DNA of 64,000 bases from Hofstenia miamia (GCA_004352715.1 SCFE01000004.1:181765-245764); one strand, 5' to 3'; counted from the first letter of the stretch, positions 12,421-25,685 are shown. The notes: generated by a model from the letters alone, not told the origin. Program-made: numbers and translations.

Positions 12421-12879
12421 CTTTACTTTACTAACATTTTAGGTTTGTAGCATCTATCATTAAGTGTATAAATTGAGAAAAACATCTTGTGAGAATAATT
12501 GAGATTTTTTCAAAATTGTGAAAAAAATTCTTGTTTCATATGACTTGAAAATATTTTATTAATAGTAGTAAGTGATTTACGGTTTGATACATTCGACATT
12601 TTAACAATGGAATATAGATAAAAAATTATGTAATTTTGAACTTGTGTGTGAAAAAGTGCAAGATTGTACACATATGAATGCACAGTCGGTATAATAGAAT
12701 TTCACATTGTTGGAAAAAAGAGAACTACCCTGAAAGATTTCCAACTTTGTGGTGAGCTTTTTTTATAAATAATCTCTAACATTTCACATACTTGATTATC
12801 ATAGAAAAGGTATTAACACTTTTTTGCGATATTATTCTTAGTTTTATAAGAAAACGTAAGAAATTTTATTTTTTGACAA
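12421..12879. other. Copy-A-specific AT-rich DNA
   Basis: No match to copy B and no gene is visible between the left part of copy A and the satellite array. Confidence 0.5.
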
Positions 12880-13935
12880 AAACTTTTTAAAGCATTTTCT
12901 TAATTTGTAATTGTTTATATGTTTAATCGTAAATCAAAACGTTTACTGCCTCACATTTTTAAGGGATTTTTTAATTTGTAACCATTTATACATTTTATTG
13001 CAAATAAAAAAGATTTTTTGTTAAACCTTTACCGCATACCGCATTTGCTTAAATTGTAATCGTTTATATATTTCATCGTAAGCAAAAACGTTTTTTATTG
13101 TAAATTTTAACATCAAAAGTTTAAATTGTAATCATTTATATAATTTATTGAAAATAAAAACGCTTTTTTTGTTGTAAATTTTTTAAAGGATTTGCTTAAT
13201 TTCTAATAATTTGTGTTTTTGGTTGTAAATGTTTGGCTCAGTTGGTTAAATTTTAAAAATTTACATATTTTATCACAAATATAATCAAATTTTTGTAAAT
13301 TTTTAACATCATTACCTTAAAATGTAATCATTTATATACTTTATCGAAAATAAATATTTTTTATGTAATTTTTAATATCATTTGTTTAAATTGCAATAAT
13401 TTATATATTTCACTGTAAACAAAAACGGTTTTTGTTGTACATTTTGAAATCATTTATTTAAATTGTAGTTGTTTATAATTTTAAACTAAATAATAACGTT
13501 TTTTATGTAAATTTTTATCATCATTGGTTGAAATTGAGATAATTTATATATTTCATTATAAATTTAAACGGTTTTTGTTGTAAGTTTTTAACAGTAGTTC
13601 AATTTGTAATTTCTTATCTACTTTATTGCAAATAAAAACGGTTTTTGGTGGAAATTTTCACAGCATTTGTTTAGATTTTAGTTGTTTACATATTTTATTC
13701 TAAATAATAACGTTTTTTATGTAAATTTTTAACATCATTAGTTTAAATTATAATAGTTTATATATTTCATCAAAAATAAAAACGTTTTTTTGTTGTAAAT
13801 TTTGACATCATTTGTTTAGATTGTAATAGTTTATATATTTTATTCTACATAATAGTGTTTTTATTGTAGACATTTAACAGTATTTCTTAGATTGTAACCG
13901 TATATATATATATACTTGATTTTAAATAAAAATGT
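12880..13935. repeat. Diverged AT-rich satellite, period about 72 bp, about 14 units
   Basis: The motif TTGTAATnnTTTATATATTT followed by AAATAAAAACGTTTTTT and TGTAAATTTTTAACATCA recurs about every 70-75 bp. Unit starts are visible near 12905, 12976, 13054, 13126, 13321, 13397, 13466, 13611, 13748, 13821 and 13892. Units differ strongly, so the array is old. It sits inside copy A of a long interspersed repeat and is absent from copy B. Confidence 0.8.
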
Positions 13936-14499
13936 TGTTTTTTTAGTTCATATTTTTGCAATTATTAATTGTCATATGTTTTTGATTGCTAATGCATCTT
14001 GTTTAACAATGACTATTTTATTAACCATTAATTTAGAGGCCATGGTGTGAAATTCATAACGTACAGAAATACACATTGCGGGTTTTCCTGGTTCATTCCC
14101 ATCGAGCAATGACGTTATGAAGAATATAATTAATGTTCATTGAATTGTAGGTTAAATTTGTAATATGAACAAGAAAAGAAAAACATTTTAAAACCATTAT
14201 CATTTTATTACTGCATTTTACATTTTCTTTAAGAAGATGTGTAAAGTCTACAACTATATAAAGTGAATAGAAAGCACCATATATCCAACATGTATATGTA
14301 TAAATAATATCACATGTATAATTTTTTTAAGAATTTACCTTGCTTTATATCATGTAGATAAAGATTATAATATTAGAATTTTTATCTCAATTTCAGATTT
14401 TGGCATTAAGTTTTGCAAATATTTTTCTTCTTTTTACCTGAAAACTAAATGTAACTTTTGCATGCACCTTTTAATGTGCATATGTTAGCAAAAACAATT
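13936..14499. other. AT-rich DNA, no gene seen
   Basis: Nothing recognisable lies between the satellite and the right part of the long interspersed repeat. Confidence 0.5.
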
Positions 14500-14835
14500 T
14501 AATTACAGCAAATATATAAATCATAAGAATGGAAATATATGGAATGGATCTATATATTACTCTTCCCTAAATCATTGTGTTGCATGATTAAAACATCATT
14601 ACAATAAACATTTCATGACAAGAACCTGACATTAAATACTTCAGTTTGCATAAATCCTAGAATTCAAAAGTAAGAGTGTTTTCTGAAGTTTATTATGCTC
14701 AATTTAATTTTCTCAAAAACATTTCTTGTTATCAAATATATCTATAATTAAAGAATAGAAATTTCGTCAAAAAATTAATTTGCAACATTTAGTTTTGTGA
14801 AAGTCATTTTGTCACTAGATGGCGTCCTATAGAGT
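14500..14835. repeat. Long interspersed repeat, copy A, right part
   Basis: It matches 59030-59420, with anchors AAATCCTAGAATTCAAAAGTAA (copy B has AAATCCTAGAATGCAAAAGTAA), the TTTTCTCAAAAACATTT / TTTTGTCAAAAACATTT pair and CACTAGATGGCGT / CGCTAGATGGTGT. The order and orientation match copy B. Confidence 0.7.
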
Positions 14836-16690
14836 CACTTCATTCTCCTATAGCAAATAGTCATGGGTGTTAAAAGAACTTCTCGGTGCCCTATTGAAAC
14901 CTCCTCGCCCCGTTACTATGCTATTCTTATATGTGGAAGATTTATAACCTGAAATGAGCTTCAAAGAATGTTTTACTTAAAAATCTTTGATTTTGTTGAT
15001 ACTGCTGTTGTTATGTTATTGACTTCTTAATGTATATAACTTTCAAAATTGTGAAGAACCTGAAAAAATTATTGGCTTTGGATTTAAGAGGATGTTACAC
15101 GATGGGCTTCGTCCAGGAACAAATGAACTATGTTTACTTCTCTTTGGCATGGTACCAATAAACTCATGCCCTGGCAAATGCTGTGAGAGTAATTATCTTG
15201 CAATTATCTCGCACGGGAACAGATGCTACACAGAGTGCATTTAACATAAGTGTTTTGATCTAGGGCAAAAACCATTGTGTAACATCCGCTTTATAAATGT
15301 ATAGGATTTTGCTTGTACAATTTGTAATGTAGCATCAAATTGCATCATAATTGAAATTCTAGTACTCAAAGCATACAAAAGACCAATTATACTACTACAA
15401 TACTTCTAAAATAATTAAACTCAGTGTGATAACGTAGATTTGACAGAAAGATATAAATATATATATATATATATATCACTATTGAAATATCAATTTATGC
15501 TGTATGTGCTAAATCTTTAACATGAAACTAGTTCTGTTTGAATTATTGCTTTTGATAGTTAGCTAATACAAATGATTAATCTCTAGTGAGTGTTGCTATT
15601 CCATTTTTAAAACTTTTGTAATGCTGCCTGATGCATTGAACTGAGCACATGTCAGATATGAATGACAATCATGAAATGTGTATAGGGTACAAAATGGATT
15701 TAGTTCTCTTAGAAAAACATATTTTGATAAAATTGCGCAAATTTCATTTGGTTTCCATAAATTGAAATTTTGTAACTAGATGAAATTTGGAGGCATTAGA
15801 GTTTGAAAAAAAATTTGGAAACTAATATTCACACTTGGAATTCCCCTTTAATTCTACATTTATAATAGATGTTAAGGGGATGCTAAATACCACTAAACAA
15901 GTAAAATATGAACTGCTAAGATGATGACATCAAACAGTCTTGAACAGCGAAGATCCAGGGTTGGCTCTGTTTGTCAAGATCATCATTAGACATGACGACT
16001 AAGAGCTTCCTTCTAAGAAAATCACCCACAATTGTTGCCCTTTAGGTATCATGTTTGCAGGTGTACTTGAATTTAGTTGTTGTGCTACAAAATACTCATG
16101 ATGGCGGCAATCACAATGACATCTAACATAAATAGACTAAACCATGGTTTCGAATGTTACGAAAGTTTGTGTCACACCATTTCAAACTATTCATTAAAAA
16201 CCATAAATATCTTTTCAGCTATAATGATAAAAAAAATAAAAAGTAAGAAATGATATTCCACTTTTCAAAACTTAAGAATGTCTACCAAAAATTTGTCAAG
16301 ATTATACTATTGTAAGTTAAGCGCAAGAAAACTATGATGTATTAGAACATAATAGTAGAAGTCCATGATTGGGAGACAAAGGCTATTATATTATCCCATC
16401 CCATGAGAGGTGGCAGAATATTCAAGACTTTGAGGCAACCCTGAGAATTCGTTTGAATGCTTTGCAGAAATTACAGTAATAAACATCTGTAAAAGAAGAG
16501 TTTAGTTAAACTGTCCCCTCATTAAAACAAACACTTATATACGGAAAATATGTGTATTCTAAAATGAATACATAATACAAATTAATTCCTGTATGAGCGA
16601 AGGGAACATAATCAAACTAAATTCTAGTTATTCATTAGTTTATTAAATAAATGATACTATTCAAATAAATGATTTTGTAAAACATTTTAC
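14836..16690. other. No gene seen; one small inverted-repeat element inside
   Basis: This is AT-rich DNA with a (TA)n tract at 15457-15476. The element at 15090-15287 is listed separately. At about 16630-16645 the minus strand carries AATAAA, a possible poly(A) signal for the exon at 16691. Confidence 0.5.
15090..15287. mobile_element. MITE-like element of about 200 bp
   Basis: The ends GGATGTTACACGATGG (15090-15105) and CCATTGTGTAACATCC (15272-15287) are inverted repeats with one mismatch in 16 bp. The interior is less AT-rich than its flanks and has no ORF. I see no clean target duplication, so the superfamily is open. Confidence 0.45.
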
Positions 16691-16851
16691 TTAAAATATA
16701 CCGTCATATTCAACTCTAGTTTCATTTTTTACATATTCTTCAATGAATGTTGAAGAAATCCTTTCTTGATATGCAATTTTTGTTCCATCGCCTTTACAGT
16801 GAGAGCTTCCATGAATTGTATCGTTGGCATTGATACAGCTTCGATTGTACA
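16691..16851 (-). CDS. Possible 3'-terminal exon of a host gene
   Basis: On the minus strand a frame of about 52 residues (MYNRSCINANDTIHGSS... to ...ETRVEYDGIF) ends in TAA. Its upstream side has a splice acceptor context, GATGTTTAG or two bases later TTTAGAG. Using the second AG the exon starts in the phase left by the exon at 36341-36501, giving an uninterrupted reading across the junction. About 50 bp after the stop an AATAAA on the minus strand could serve for polyadenylation. The peptide has two Cys and two N-glycosylation-type sites (NRS, NDT), which fits an extracellular protein; I do not recognise the domain. The link to the PAN-domain exons 20 kb away is inference. Confidence 0.4.
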
Positions 16852-16987
16852 CTCTAAACATCAAGTTATAGCAAAATAGCAAAAATTAAGCAGCAATGAC
16901 TTGTCGTCAGGCACGTATCGAGCATTTCTAAAAAGAGGGGGGGGCAATCATTATCCGAGACATATAGGCCTAGGTCGTTTTGATTAT

Positions 16988-17322
16988 ATATTACAGTTAA
17001 AAATGTACAAATTTAGAAAAATTTTTAAATAAATAAAGCAATAGAGCAATTATGAATTGATCTACTTTCTTTGCACTTTATGTCAAACAAAAAAACTGTT
17101 CAGCAAATTATCGATCAGATCGTATGAGAATGAATTGAAAATGGNNNNNNNNNNNNNNNNNNNNNATATTACAGTTAAAAATGTACAAATTTAGAAAAAT
17201 TTTTAAATAAATAAAGCAATAGAGCAATTATGAATTGATCTACTTTCTTTGCACTTTATGTCAAACAAAAAAACTGTTCAGCAAATTATCGATCAGATCG
17301 TATGAGAATGAATTGAAAATGG
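16988..17322. other. Exact 157-bp duplication around an N gap (assembly artefact)
   Basis: Bases 16988-17144 are identical to 17166-17322, with 21 Ns (17145-17165) between them. Identical contig ends flanking a short gap indicate a missed overlap, not a biological repeat. Confidence 0.9.
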
Positions 17323-20305
17323 CCTACCCCAAGGGGGGCAGGCTCAAGGCCCCCACACCCCTGCTTGCCGTACATTTGCCTGAAAGTTTTGGCTGGTCCC
17401 AAGCGTCCGTAAAATTTTACTTGACTTACACACACCTTGACTAAAGCTAATCATGAAAAAAATTGATTGAAACTCATTTATTATAAAAGTAGGCGGTAAT
17501 CAGCCGCTACTTGCGGCGATTTGATTTCAATAAGTTGAAAATTATTAACTAATAACCTTTACATTTAGATTATATATATATATATATATATGCTTTAAGT
17601 ATTGGTAAATTTTCCAAATATCGACAGAGTTTCATGTTTGGCAAGTTTGGCAACTCGTTCTATATATATGACAATATAAAGTGGATCATGACAGAAATAT
17701 TTTTTTATACAGTGATTTTTCAAATTTATTTTGTAATAAATTTCAGATATAACGTTTGCTTCTGGTAAATTTATGAAAACAGTTGTTAGCGCAATAATTT
17801 TTATTGAAGTAATCATCAATTGTATAATATTGGTTAAATATTTTTTGAAAAAGATACCTGTACTGTCGATGGTAAACTTCAACTAAAACACAGTAACTAC
17901 AAACTATTCATTGCAGTTTAATATAAATCCTCAAATTATGCAAGTAGAACAATTTTTTAAGAAAGTCTATTCTCATGCTACTAAAATCGAAAAATGCCTG
18001 GCGGAAAACGCACGTTTATTTAGAGTTCTTTCTGCATTCAGCAAAAATTTTCATTACATTACTTGAAATTATGTGAATTGCATTAGAGTATTTCCCAAAG
18101 TTAAACCTAATATTTTGTTAAGTTAAATTCTAGGAAGAGGTTCTATGCTTGTCATAAATAATAAGCAATAAGATGAGCAACTGAAAACGGAACTTTTACG
18201 AATGAATACACTACTAAGCGCATTTCATTCACTAGAAAACATATAGTAATTCATGGAAAGGCGAGATTTCCATTTATATATATGTAAAGTTATTGAAGTG
18301 TTAGACATTGCTGTGATTTCTAAGGCAATGTTAGTATCTGAGTGAGATCGTGTGTGTGGTGTTTTTACATTTCTGAAGAGATCTAAATCTTTTGGCAGTA
18401 TGTCTTGAAAGTCATTACAAAAATATACTGCAATAAGTATATATCACAGGCAGGTTTATGGCGCTTTAATTCCAAGACACTTTTGCCTCGTCTGTTTGTT
18501 GATAACAGCTCAACTGAAGCTTAAGACCATTGATTCCTTTACATTCTCAAATCAAGACTTTTGCTTGACTCTGATATAAAATATCATTTAATTCAATCTA
18601 TACTTGGTACACAATCTATACAGTGTATATTTATTTAGAAAGACAGCATTTCCTAAGCAGTGAAGCTTTTTTGACACATCATAAGAAATCTTGATCATTC
18701 TTAATCTATACAATATCAGACGATTTTTGTTTTTCAATCATAATATTGAATTATAGGCTTCACAATAAATAAAAAGTCTTCTTGGTATATTATTTGAAAT
18801 AAAAAATGAAAAATTACACGTATAATTCAACTATATTCTAGAATCACCAGATATGTTCTGCCCTTTACAACTATTTAGTGTAGACAACATTAAACAGCCA
18901 AATAATTCTATAATATCATCCTTCTAAAAAATTACTTTTTAAAACAAATGTAATTATTACAATTGAAGTGAAAAATTGTTTGTATGAATATATTGTAACA
19001 CCATCATCAATAGTATTATTAGAGCAACCAAGTAATAGCATGTTACCATGCTGCAAATAACACCTGGTAGAAAGCAATGGCAAAAGTATCTAGTAAGACT
19101 AATCACCAGAAGTTGCATACAGAATTTAATGGAAAGACATTTGATTAGTTGGAACAGTGTGAGTGGAAATGCAAAAAACCAAACATATCAAGAAATTGCT
19201 AACAAATATTTTTAGCCCTCTTGTGGCCAATGCTCATTACGTTTAAAATGACGTAATTATTCTCAAGTGAAAATTGAGAATGTTATTAATGTAATTTAAA
19301 AACTGTTTACTGATTTCAATACAATTTGTGATTATATATATTTTAAAATAATAATTTACTAAAAGTAAAAGAAATGAAAAAGTGTAATGTTTAACTGTTC
19401 CTGAACTTTTCAATTCATAAACAGTTAATTGAAATCTTATTGATTCAATTACAAATTTATCGNAACTTGAATGGGAGAATAACCCCAATGGTATGGAAAT
19501 AAAAAAATGATTCAAAAAATGGCGTAATCCTAGTATTTCAAAAAAAATTTTGATAATTTTATAAATTTATATTGAAAATGTACTATGATTTCAATTGCAT
19601 TAGGACGGCTCAATATAAGATTTGTTTCAATTTTGAAAACTTTATCATGTGTAACTTGAATTGGAGAATAACCCCAATGGTATGGAAATAAAAATAATGC
19701 AAAAGTTTTACTCATAAACACAAATTTGTAAAAGTATGCATGTATTAAGATAGGGACATAAATTTATTTAAGTCTGAGTGAGAGCGAAGATGACGTCACT
19801 CAAGGTGTGTAGTAATTTCTTCATATGCTAGATTTATATGGTGGATGCTGAAGTGATACAAGCCAGCTATTAGAATGACAAACATATGATTGAAAGCCAG
19901 CATGAAATAATGAGGATCCAAGAATAACTAAGCAGTGAAGTCTAGCAGTGGTTGCATAACACTGACAAACTGCGCCCTTACTTCAATCACTTAGAAACAT
20001 AGCTGAAATTTGCCATGAATTTAAATGAAGTAATGACAAGAAATAAAAGCAGCAAATTAGGTGATGCAAAACTAAATTCTTATTTAATGAATGCATAAAC
20101 CAGGGCCCTACTTATACAATTACTAGTAATAATATTTTTCAACAATTGATTCAGACAATGTTGGCCATTTTTAAACAAATTTAAATGAATCTAAATGGCA
20201 CAGTTGCATAATATCTAGACGTCATTTGTCAAAAGTTGATCAAATGAAGCCTACCCTATTAATTGCTGGAGCAGCTAGAGTTTTCAAAGTTTGTGTATGT
20301 ATTTA
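17323..20305. other. No gene seen
   Basis: A GC-rich patch (17323-17415) with runs of G and C may be an old repeat. A (TA)n tract lies at 17570-17591. The rest is AT-rich without coding signal, apart from the 189-bp repeat at 19464. CpG dinucleotides are present at normal-looking density up to about 20306. Confidence 0.5.
19464..19694. repeat. Direct repeat, period about 189 bp
   Basis: AACTTGAATKGGAGAATAACCCCAATGGTATGGAAATAAAAA-type blocks of 42 bp start at 19464 and 19653 with one difference. Sequence before each block is weakly similar, so this may be a two-unit tandem repeat. A single N at 19463 abuts the first block, so an assembly problem is also possible. Confidence 0.65.
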
Positions 20306-20311
20306 CGATCT

Positions 20312-20792
20312 TTAATAACTGAATAGAACTGAACAAAAATAAACATTAAAAGTTTTTTGTTTTGTTTTCAAGGGGAGGTACAAGATCACTGGTGTGAATA
20401 GATCTTTACTGAAGTTTGTATTTTTGATTTCAATGTTGTGAGATGAGTTTGCAATGAGGTTGGCAGTTTTCCTGAAGAGCTCCATGATTCTGTTATCATT
20501 CCAGGTGATGTTGGAGAGATCTTCTTCAAAAATAATGAAAGCAAATGTTTTGATTTCTCTTGCAATGAGTTTTTTGTAATGTATATATTGTAGATCAGAA
20601 ATATTTTTAGGCATTTTGTTGGATTGGCAAAGATGCATAATAGGTACAGTATAGCTTTTGACCTTTAAGAGCCATCATCAAAGTCATTTTAGCATCAATA
20701 ACTGCAGTGTGAGCAGATGATGTATCAAGGCATCTGGAAAGAAAAATATAAAGATGATGGACAGATGTTGCATATTTTTGTATTGTAAACAT
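20312..20792 (-). pseudogene. Degenerate coding remnant, unclassified
   Basis: Two overlapping minus-strand frames (20607-20792 and 20312-20638) look like one protein with a frameshift. The first contains SSAHTAVIDAKMTLMMALKG, which has the H-x-A-x-x-D-A pattern of the third motif of DnaQ/ExoI-type 3'-5' exonucleases. I did not find the first (DxE) motif upstream, so the resemblance may be chance. It lies at the far end of the CpG-poor block. Confidence 0.25.
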
Positions 20793-23700
20793 TTTTTTCC
20801 ATCACAAATTGTTTTGTCATTTCTTCAGACATGTTGACATACACCCTAATTATCATTACTAGTTCAATGCATTTGGAGATGTCATAGAATATAAAGTTTC
20901 ATGCCAGAGGTTTGTTCAAATGATGTCATTGGCACCTGCAAATAAGATAATGTTCATTATCCTTATATTTTTAATTTTTTCTTTTGTATTGGTTATTTGA
21001 ACATAAATAGGTGCACCCTTTTGTAAACAATTTAAGGTGTGATTTTGGAATTGACCAAGATGTGATTTTCTTGTTGTTAGTCATTGAGGTGTGATATAGC
21101 CTCTTTCCATTCCAGTTTTTGATTGAATGTGACAATTGCATCATAGTTATTAAAGTAGAGTTCATGATTGAGATGCCATGATTTATGGGAGGTTTCTTCT
21201 TTATCTTACAATAAGGTTTAATATGTGGTATCAACAAGATGGTACTAGGAATGCAAAAAGCTGTTGCATGTTGTAACCTTTTTCTCAAGGTCTAGCCATG
21301 ATCCATATGTGGAAGTGATTTGAGCTGTACAAATGCACATCAGGTAATTCAGCAATTTTGTGATCTATTTCAGGGATGACTGTTAAAAATGATGTAGATT
21401 TGAGGAATTGCTTTGTTTTACAGGCTGAGGACAATCAATTTCAATATTAAGAGCAATAAGTTTGTTTTTGATTTGGTTGATTAAGACTTTGCATGATTTC
21501 AATTTGGTGTTTGTTGTTCAAGATTGAATTTTTGATTAGCATGCTTTACTCCTCAACCCAGGTCTAAATGTGTGTAATGATTGACTTATTGCATGACATT
21601 TTTTCATTTATTACTCTGTTGATGGCATCTTGTAATTCTTCTTCTTCTTCTTGTAGTTGGATAGGTGTTTTATTTGGAGTTCAATAGTACAATAAAGTTG
21701 GTAGTGACCTGTGGCATCAGATGCTGCAGTGGCCATTTGGGCATTGCAAAGCTGTGTTGTAGGTTCTCTGATGAGAGGTAAATGAAGAGTTTTGTATTCT
21801 TTGTGTATATGCTATGGTTGTTGCAGTTGAATATATATGATTGCATGCTGTAAGGCAGACATTCACAGAGGGTTGCTGTTAAAAGGGGAGACTGTATGGC
21901 AGAATATAATTTGTAATGAGTTTCTGATGTGGTGCCCCACATGTAATGTTTAGTATTGTAGGGAAATACTTCAATGTTACTGTCATGTATTCAAAGTTTG
22001 CTTTGGATGTAAATCAGTGACAGATTTTTCAAAGGGTTTTCATTGTTCATTAATTTTATGAGGTACTTCTCAAAATGATTGATGTTGTAGCATTTATCCT
22101 TAAATGATGAGGTTGAGACTGGTTGTTCCAGGAGTAACCAATTTTTTATTTTTCTAGGTAAGGAAGTGATTGCAATTTCAAATAAGCAATTTGTGATAAG
22201 TTTGATTTGAATTCATTTTGGGATAGGATATGTGAGTTTGTTGTCAACAGTGAGGAGTATTTTTAGTAACAATATGGTGGGAATTCCTGTGATGCAAGGA
22301 ATTTTTTGTTCTTCAAAAAGCATAGAGTGGAATGATTTTTTTCTTGTACTCATTAGCATTGATCAGTTGAGTAAGTAGGTGTTCAACAGAAAGACTTTCA
22401 ATGTAGTGAACATGTTTTTAATAGGTTTCACTTGTGTTGAATGTCTGTGAATGTGGCAGAAGAGTGACTAAAACTGAGTCAATATTGAACTTGAGTGAAA
22501 TCATTTTGGATGTGTCAGGATTGAGAATTTGATATGTTTGAGCTTGTAGAACTAGAACAATAGCTAGGTGTTTTTCTGGGATGAGCTGATGTGAAGGAAT
22601 GCTATGATATTGATTAGTGTCACATTCGTAATACTGTCTTTAAGTATGACAGCTGTATGAAGCAGAGTTGACTAGCAAATTATGTGGATATGTTGAGGCA
22701 TTCTTCTTAGTTGAGTACATCATCAAATAACATTTTATCATCATTTTTGATATAGATAATTACACATGTAATTTTATTAATTTCTGCATGTATCAGTATT
22801 TGATTCATTCTCTGGACCATTTTGTTGTAATCTTTTTTTGCTGATTTTAAAAAATAAACAATGAGAAGCTTTGACCAGTCAGTGTTTGTCAACAAGATTT
22901 TTCACAGTCTTTTCTTTTACAGATAAACTTGTAAGTGTTTTCAACAATGGAGAGCAAATTGTAGGAGAGTTTTTTGGGTGGATTCAGGCAGTTTATTCAC
23001 ACTTATGCAGCATCTTTGTTTAGAGGCAAAGAAATAAGGGTGAACAATTTCATGATCAATTATAGACATTTTAATCATATAAAAGTGACATTTTATGGTT
23101 TATTGACTACTGTGATCTGTAGTTAAAGAACTAAATTCTGGAAGTGGACCAAGTATCTGATGCCTAACAGGTATGTGAGATGTGGAAGGTTGATCTGCAA
23201 GACATTTGTAAGATGAAACATTGGAAAGGGGAGTAGATGATTTTGAAGGCTTATCATCACTAATGCCTGCATCTGTACCTAGTCTGTGTACACTGGTAAA
23301 AATGCCAGAGGCCAGCATTAACTCCAAGTCAGAATCTAGTATGTATGCTGATTCAAACTTGAATTCATATCACATGACTCACAGTAGGAGAATTAAAAGC
23401 TGATTGAGAGTTTCTGGGAGAGGTGTGAGTCCTCATAGACATTGAGAATTTGATGCATTTCCTCAACTGAGGGTAAGGATACAATGTTAATTACCCATTC
23501 CTAATTCCTAATCATGCAGGTTGTATATGCATTTAGGGGCTAGAATTTAGGTAAACTGTATTTCCTCATTGTAAGTATCTTGCTCAAATGTATTAAGACC
23601 AGTAGTTTCATAATATGCATTATTATTATGTTAAGCAAGTTTGAAATTTTCACATGAATTGATGTGAGAATCAGAAAAATCCTTAGGGGTTAGTTTAGTT

Positions 23701-24159
23701 GTTAAAGTTAACTATTTTCTGTTGATAAGTTCATAGCAATTGTGAGGTTACACCCTTGTGACTTTTTAAGGACTAAACCAGTTGTTTGAGAGTTTCTGTA
23801 CTTTTTTTAAGTTGGTAGTAGCAGTAGGGCAAAATTGGAATAATTATGAGGTTCCCTTAGAGAGAGAGAGTGGTTGTAGTTATGTAGTTGGCAGGTTGAG
23901 ATTTTTTTCTGTATCAGCACACACAATTTCATGAGTATGACTGAATTTTTCAATTAGTTTGTTCACATAATTCTCATCTATTGAGCTGGTGTTATTGTTG
24001 AAAAGCATAAATATTAGCTAGGGTCAGAACCACTGTGAAGTAACTAAAAAATACAGGTTGCACATTGTGTGCTATGGGTTGCAGGTTATGAGTGCAGCTT
24101 AAGGAAAGAAAAATAATGATTTAAAAAAATTTTGTTCATTGTTCTCTGTAAATAGGCTA
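20793..24159 (-). other. CpG-poor degenerate element sequence, no identifiable domain
   Basis: Minus-strand frames of 62-105 codons (20971-21288, 21670-21942, 22707-22895, 23100-23327) are strung along the same strand and separated by stops and shifts. This, and the T/G bias of the plus strand, suggests one long decayed coding region. None shows a motif I can name. Confidence 0.4.
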
Positions 24160-24564
24160 TCATAAATGAAACAGTAGCATCTCCTTTTTCCAAAATGGCA
24201 AGTCTGGCCATCCAAGCTCTGCATTGTACCTAACAAACAACACTTTCTCTACAAACTCAGATGAAAGATTGGCACAATGAGCTGTGTGTACATTCTTGTG
24301 ATGACTGAATGCTCTTTTGACTACTGCTTCAGATGTTGGTATCTTGTTCAATAAGTGGTTTCTGTAGACATTCAGCATTTGGGTAAGCTTGTGGACAGTT
24401 CCCATAATAATGTCTAAATAAAATTTTTCAAGTGTATCATCAATTTGAGGGCTGCTGTCTTTTGCCCAAGATATTGTGGGCTCAATTTTTTCAAAACTAG
24501 ATCTTTCTATTTCACCACTAATAAGGGCAAGCAAAACAGTAACACTATTCTCAATCCATGACAT
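24160..24564 (-). pseudogene. hAT-type transposase C-terminal dimerisation-like region
   Basis: The last 60 residues contain SEAVVKRAFSHHKNVHT and LSSEFVEKVLFVRYNAEL. This fits the hAT dimerisation pattern (ERAFS..K.VH...R..LS...VEKLLFVRYN). The catalytic RNase H-like core is not seen. An upstream frame at 24507-24848 (SANEKHELAFLMQAIAILN) overlaps slightly and is probably the same protein after a frameshift. hAT transposases cut and paste DNA with 8-bp target duplications. This remnant is inactive and embedded in the CpG-poor block. Confidence 0.5.
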
Positions 24565-25685
24565 TTAATCTTGAATACACAAATGTACCTTATCATGTCC
24601 CAGCTCCCAGCTACTATTTGCAACAGAAAGTAACTGTTTGCAGAGATCTTGCCAGTTACTACTGTTTGCTTTTGCTTTGTTAATGGCACAATCATCACAT
24701 GATTAAGAATTGCTATGGCTTGCATCAAGAAAGCTAACTCATGTTTCTCATTGGCAGATTTCAACTTTTTAACAAGCTCTTTAATTTTGTATTTTATAAC
24801 CTGAAAGTCATCCAGAGGAATTTGTACAGACCATGAAGTGTGATGCAAAATTATAATATTCTTTCATTTTTAGTTTTCAACAAATCTTACACTGATACAT
24901 GAATAAATTTGCTCATAATTTTGAGGAAAATCAATGATAATTAAAATATGAAGAAGTAGCAATGAAAATCAAGGATCCCTTGACCACTTTATAAACCAAG
25001 CAGAATAAGTTTTAAAACAGGAACCAAAAATATAAAAAATCTAGATTTTGAAGAAGCTCATCTATTTTCTTATGACTGACATGACAACTAATATAATAGG
25101 CTTTGCTGTGTTTGTTTTGTTTGTTTATAGTGTCAGTCCAAGGCAGCCCAGTGCCTAGAAAAATGAAATTATGTTTCATTTTAAAACATAGTTATTTTGA
25201 GCTCAAGAAGGTTGAAGTAGGCATTAGAAAGTGAAATTTTAATAATGTTTCCAAATCATAATGAAGTTGAGGTTTGTAGGATAGGATCTTAGTAGGATTG
25301 TTATGGTATACTTTTGATCACATTTATTCATTTATTCCACCTCTCTGGTAAGTTTTAAAGGTGTATGTTTCTAATGCTTCACCTATTTCCCCATATCCCA
25401 AACAATAGATTGAGTCTATCCATGTCCATGGCCTGCTGATTATAGACTAAAAAATTTTTATGTGACCTGCACAGAATTAAATATTTAAAATACCATTTGA
25501 ATGCAGTTTTTCTTACACAACTTAAAAGGCAAACAGAATTTGAATATAACCAATAATAAATGAAATACTCAGTTACAACTTTGAGAGTTTGAGAAAGTTT
25601 CAATAGTGTTGAAATGATCTTCATCTAATGTTTAGTTTCTTAATATATTAACCTTAAAATATATACAGAACATAAACTTTTTATG
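24565..25685. other. CpG-poor degenerate sequence
   Basis: Apart from the continuation of the hAT-like frame to 24848, I see no identifiable coding region. The ORF at 25379-25624 has no motif. Confidence 0.4.

Noticed and set aside
12901-13935. CRISPR-like array of regularly spaced repeats
   Set aside because: Whole units of about 72 bp are degenerate with no conserved-repeat/unique-spacer alternation, and the genome is animal.
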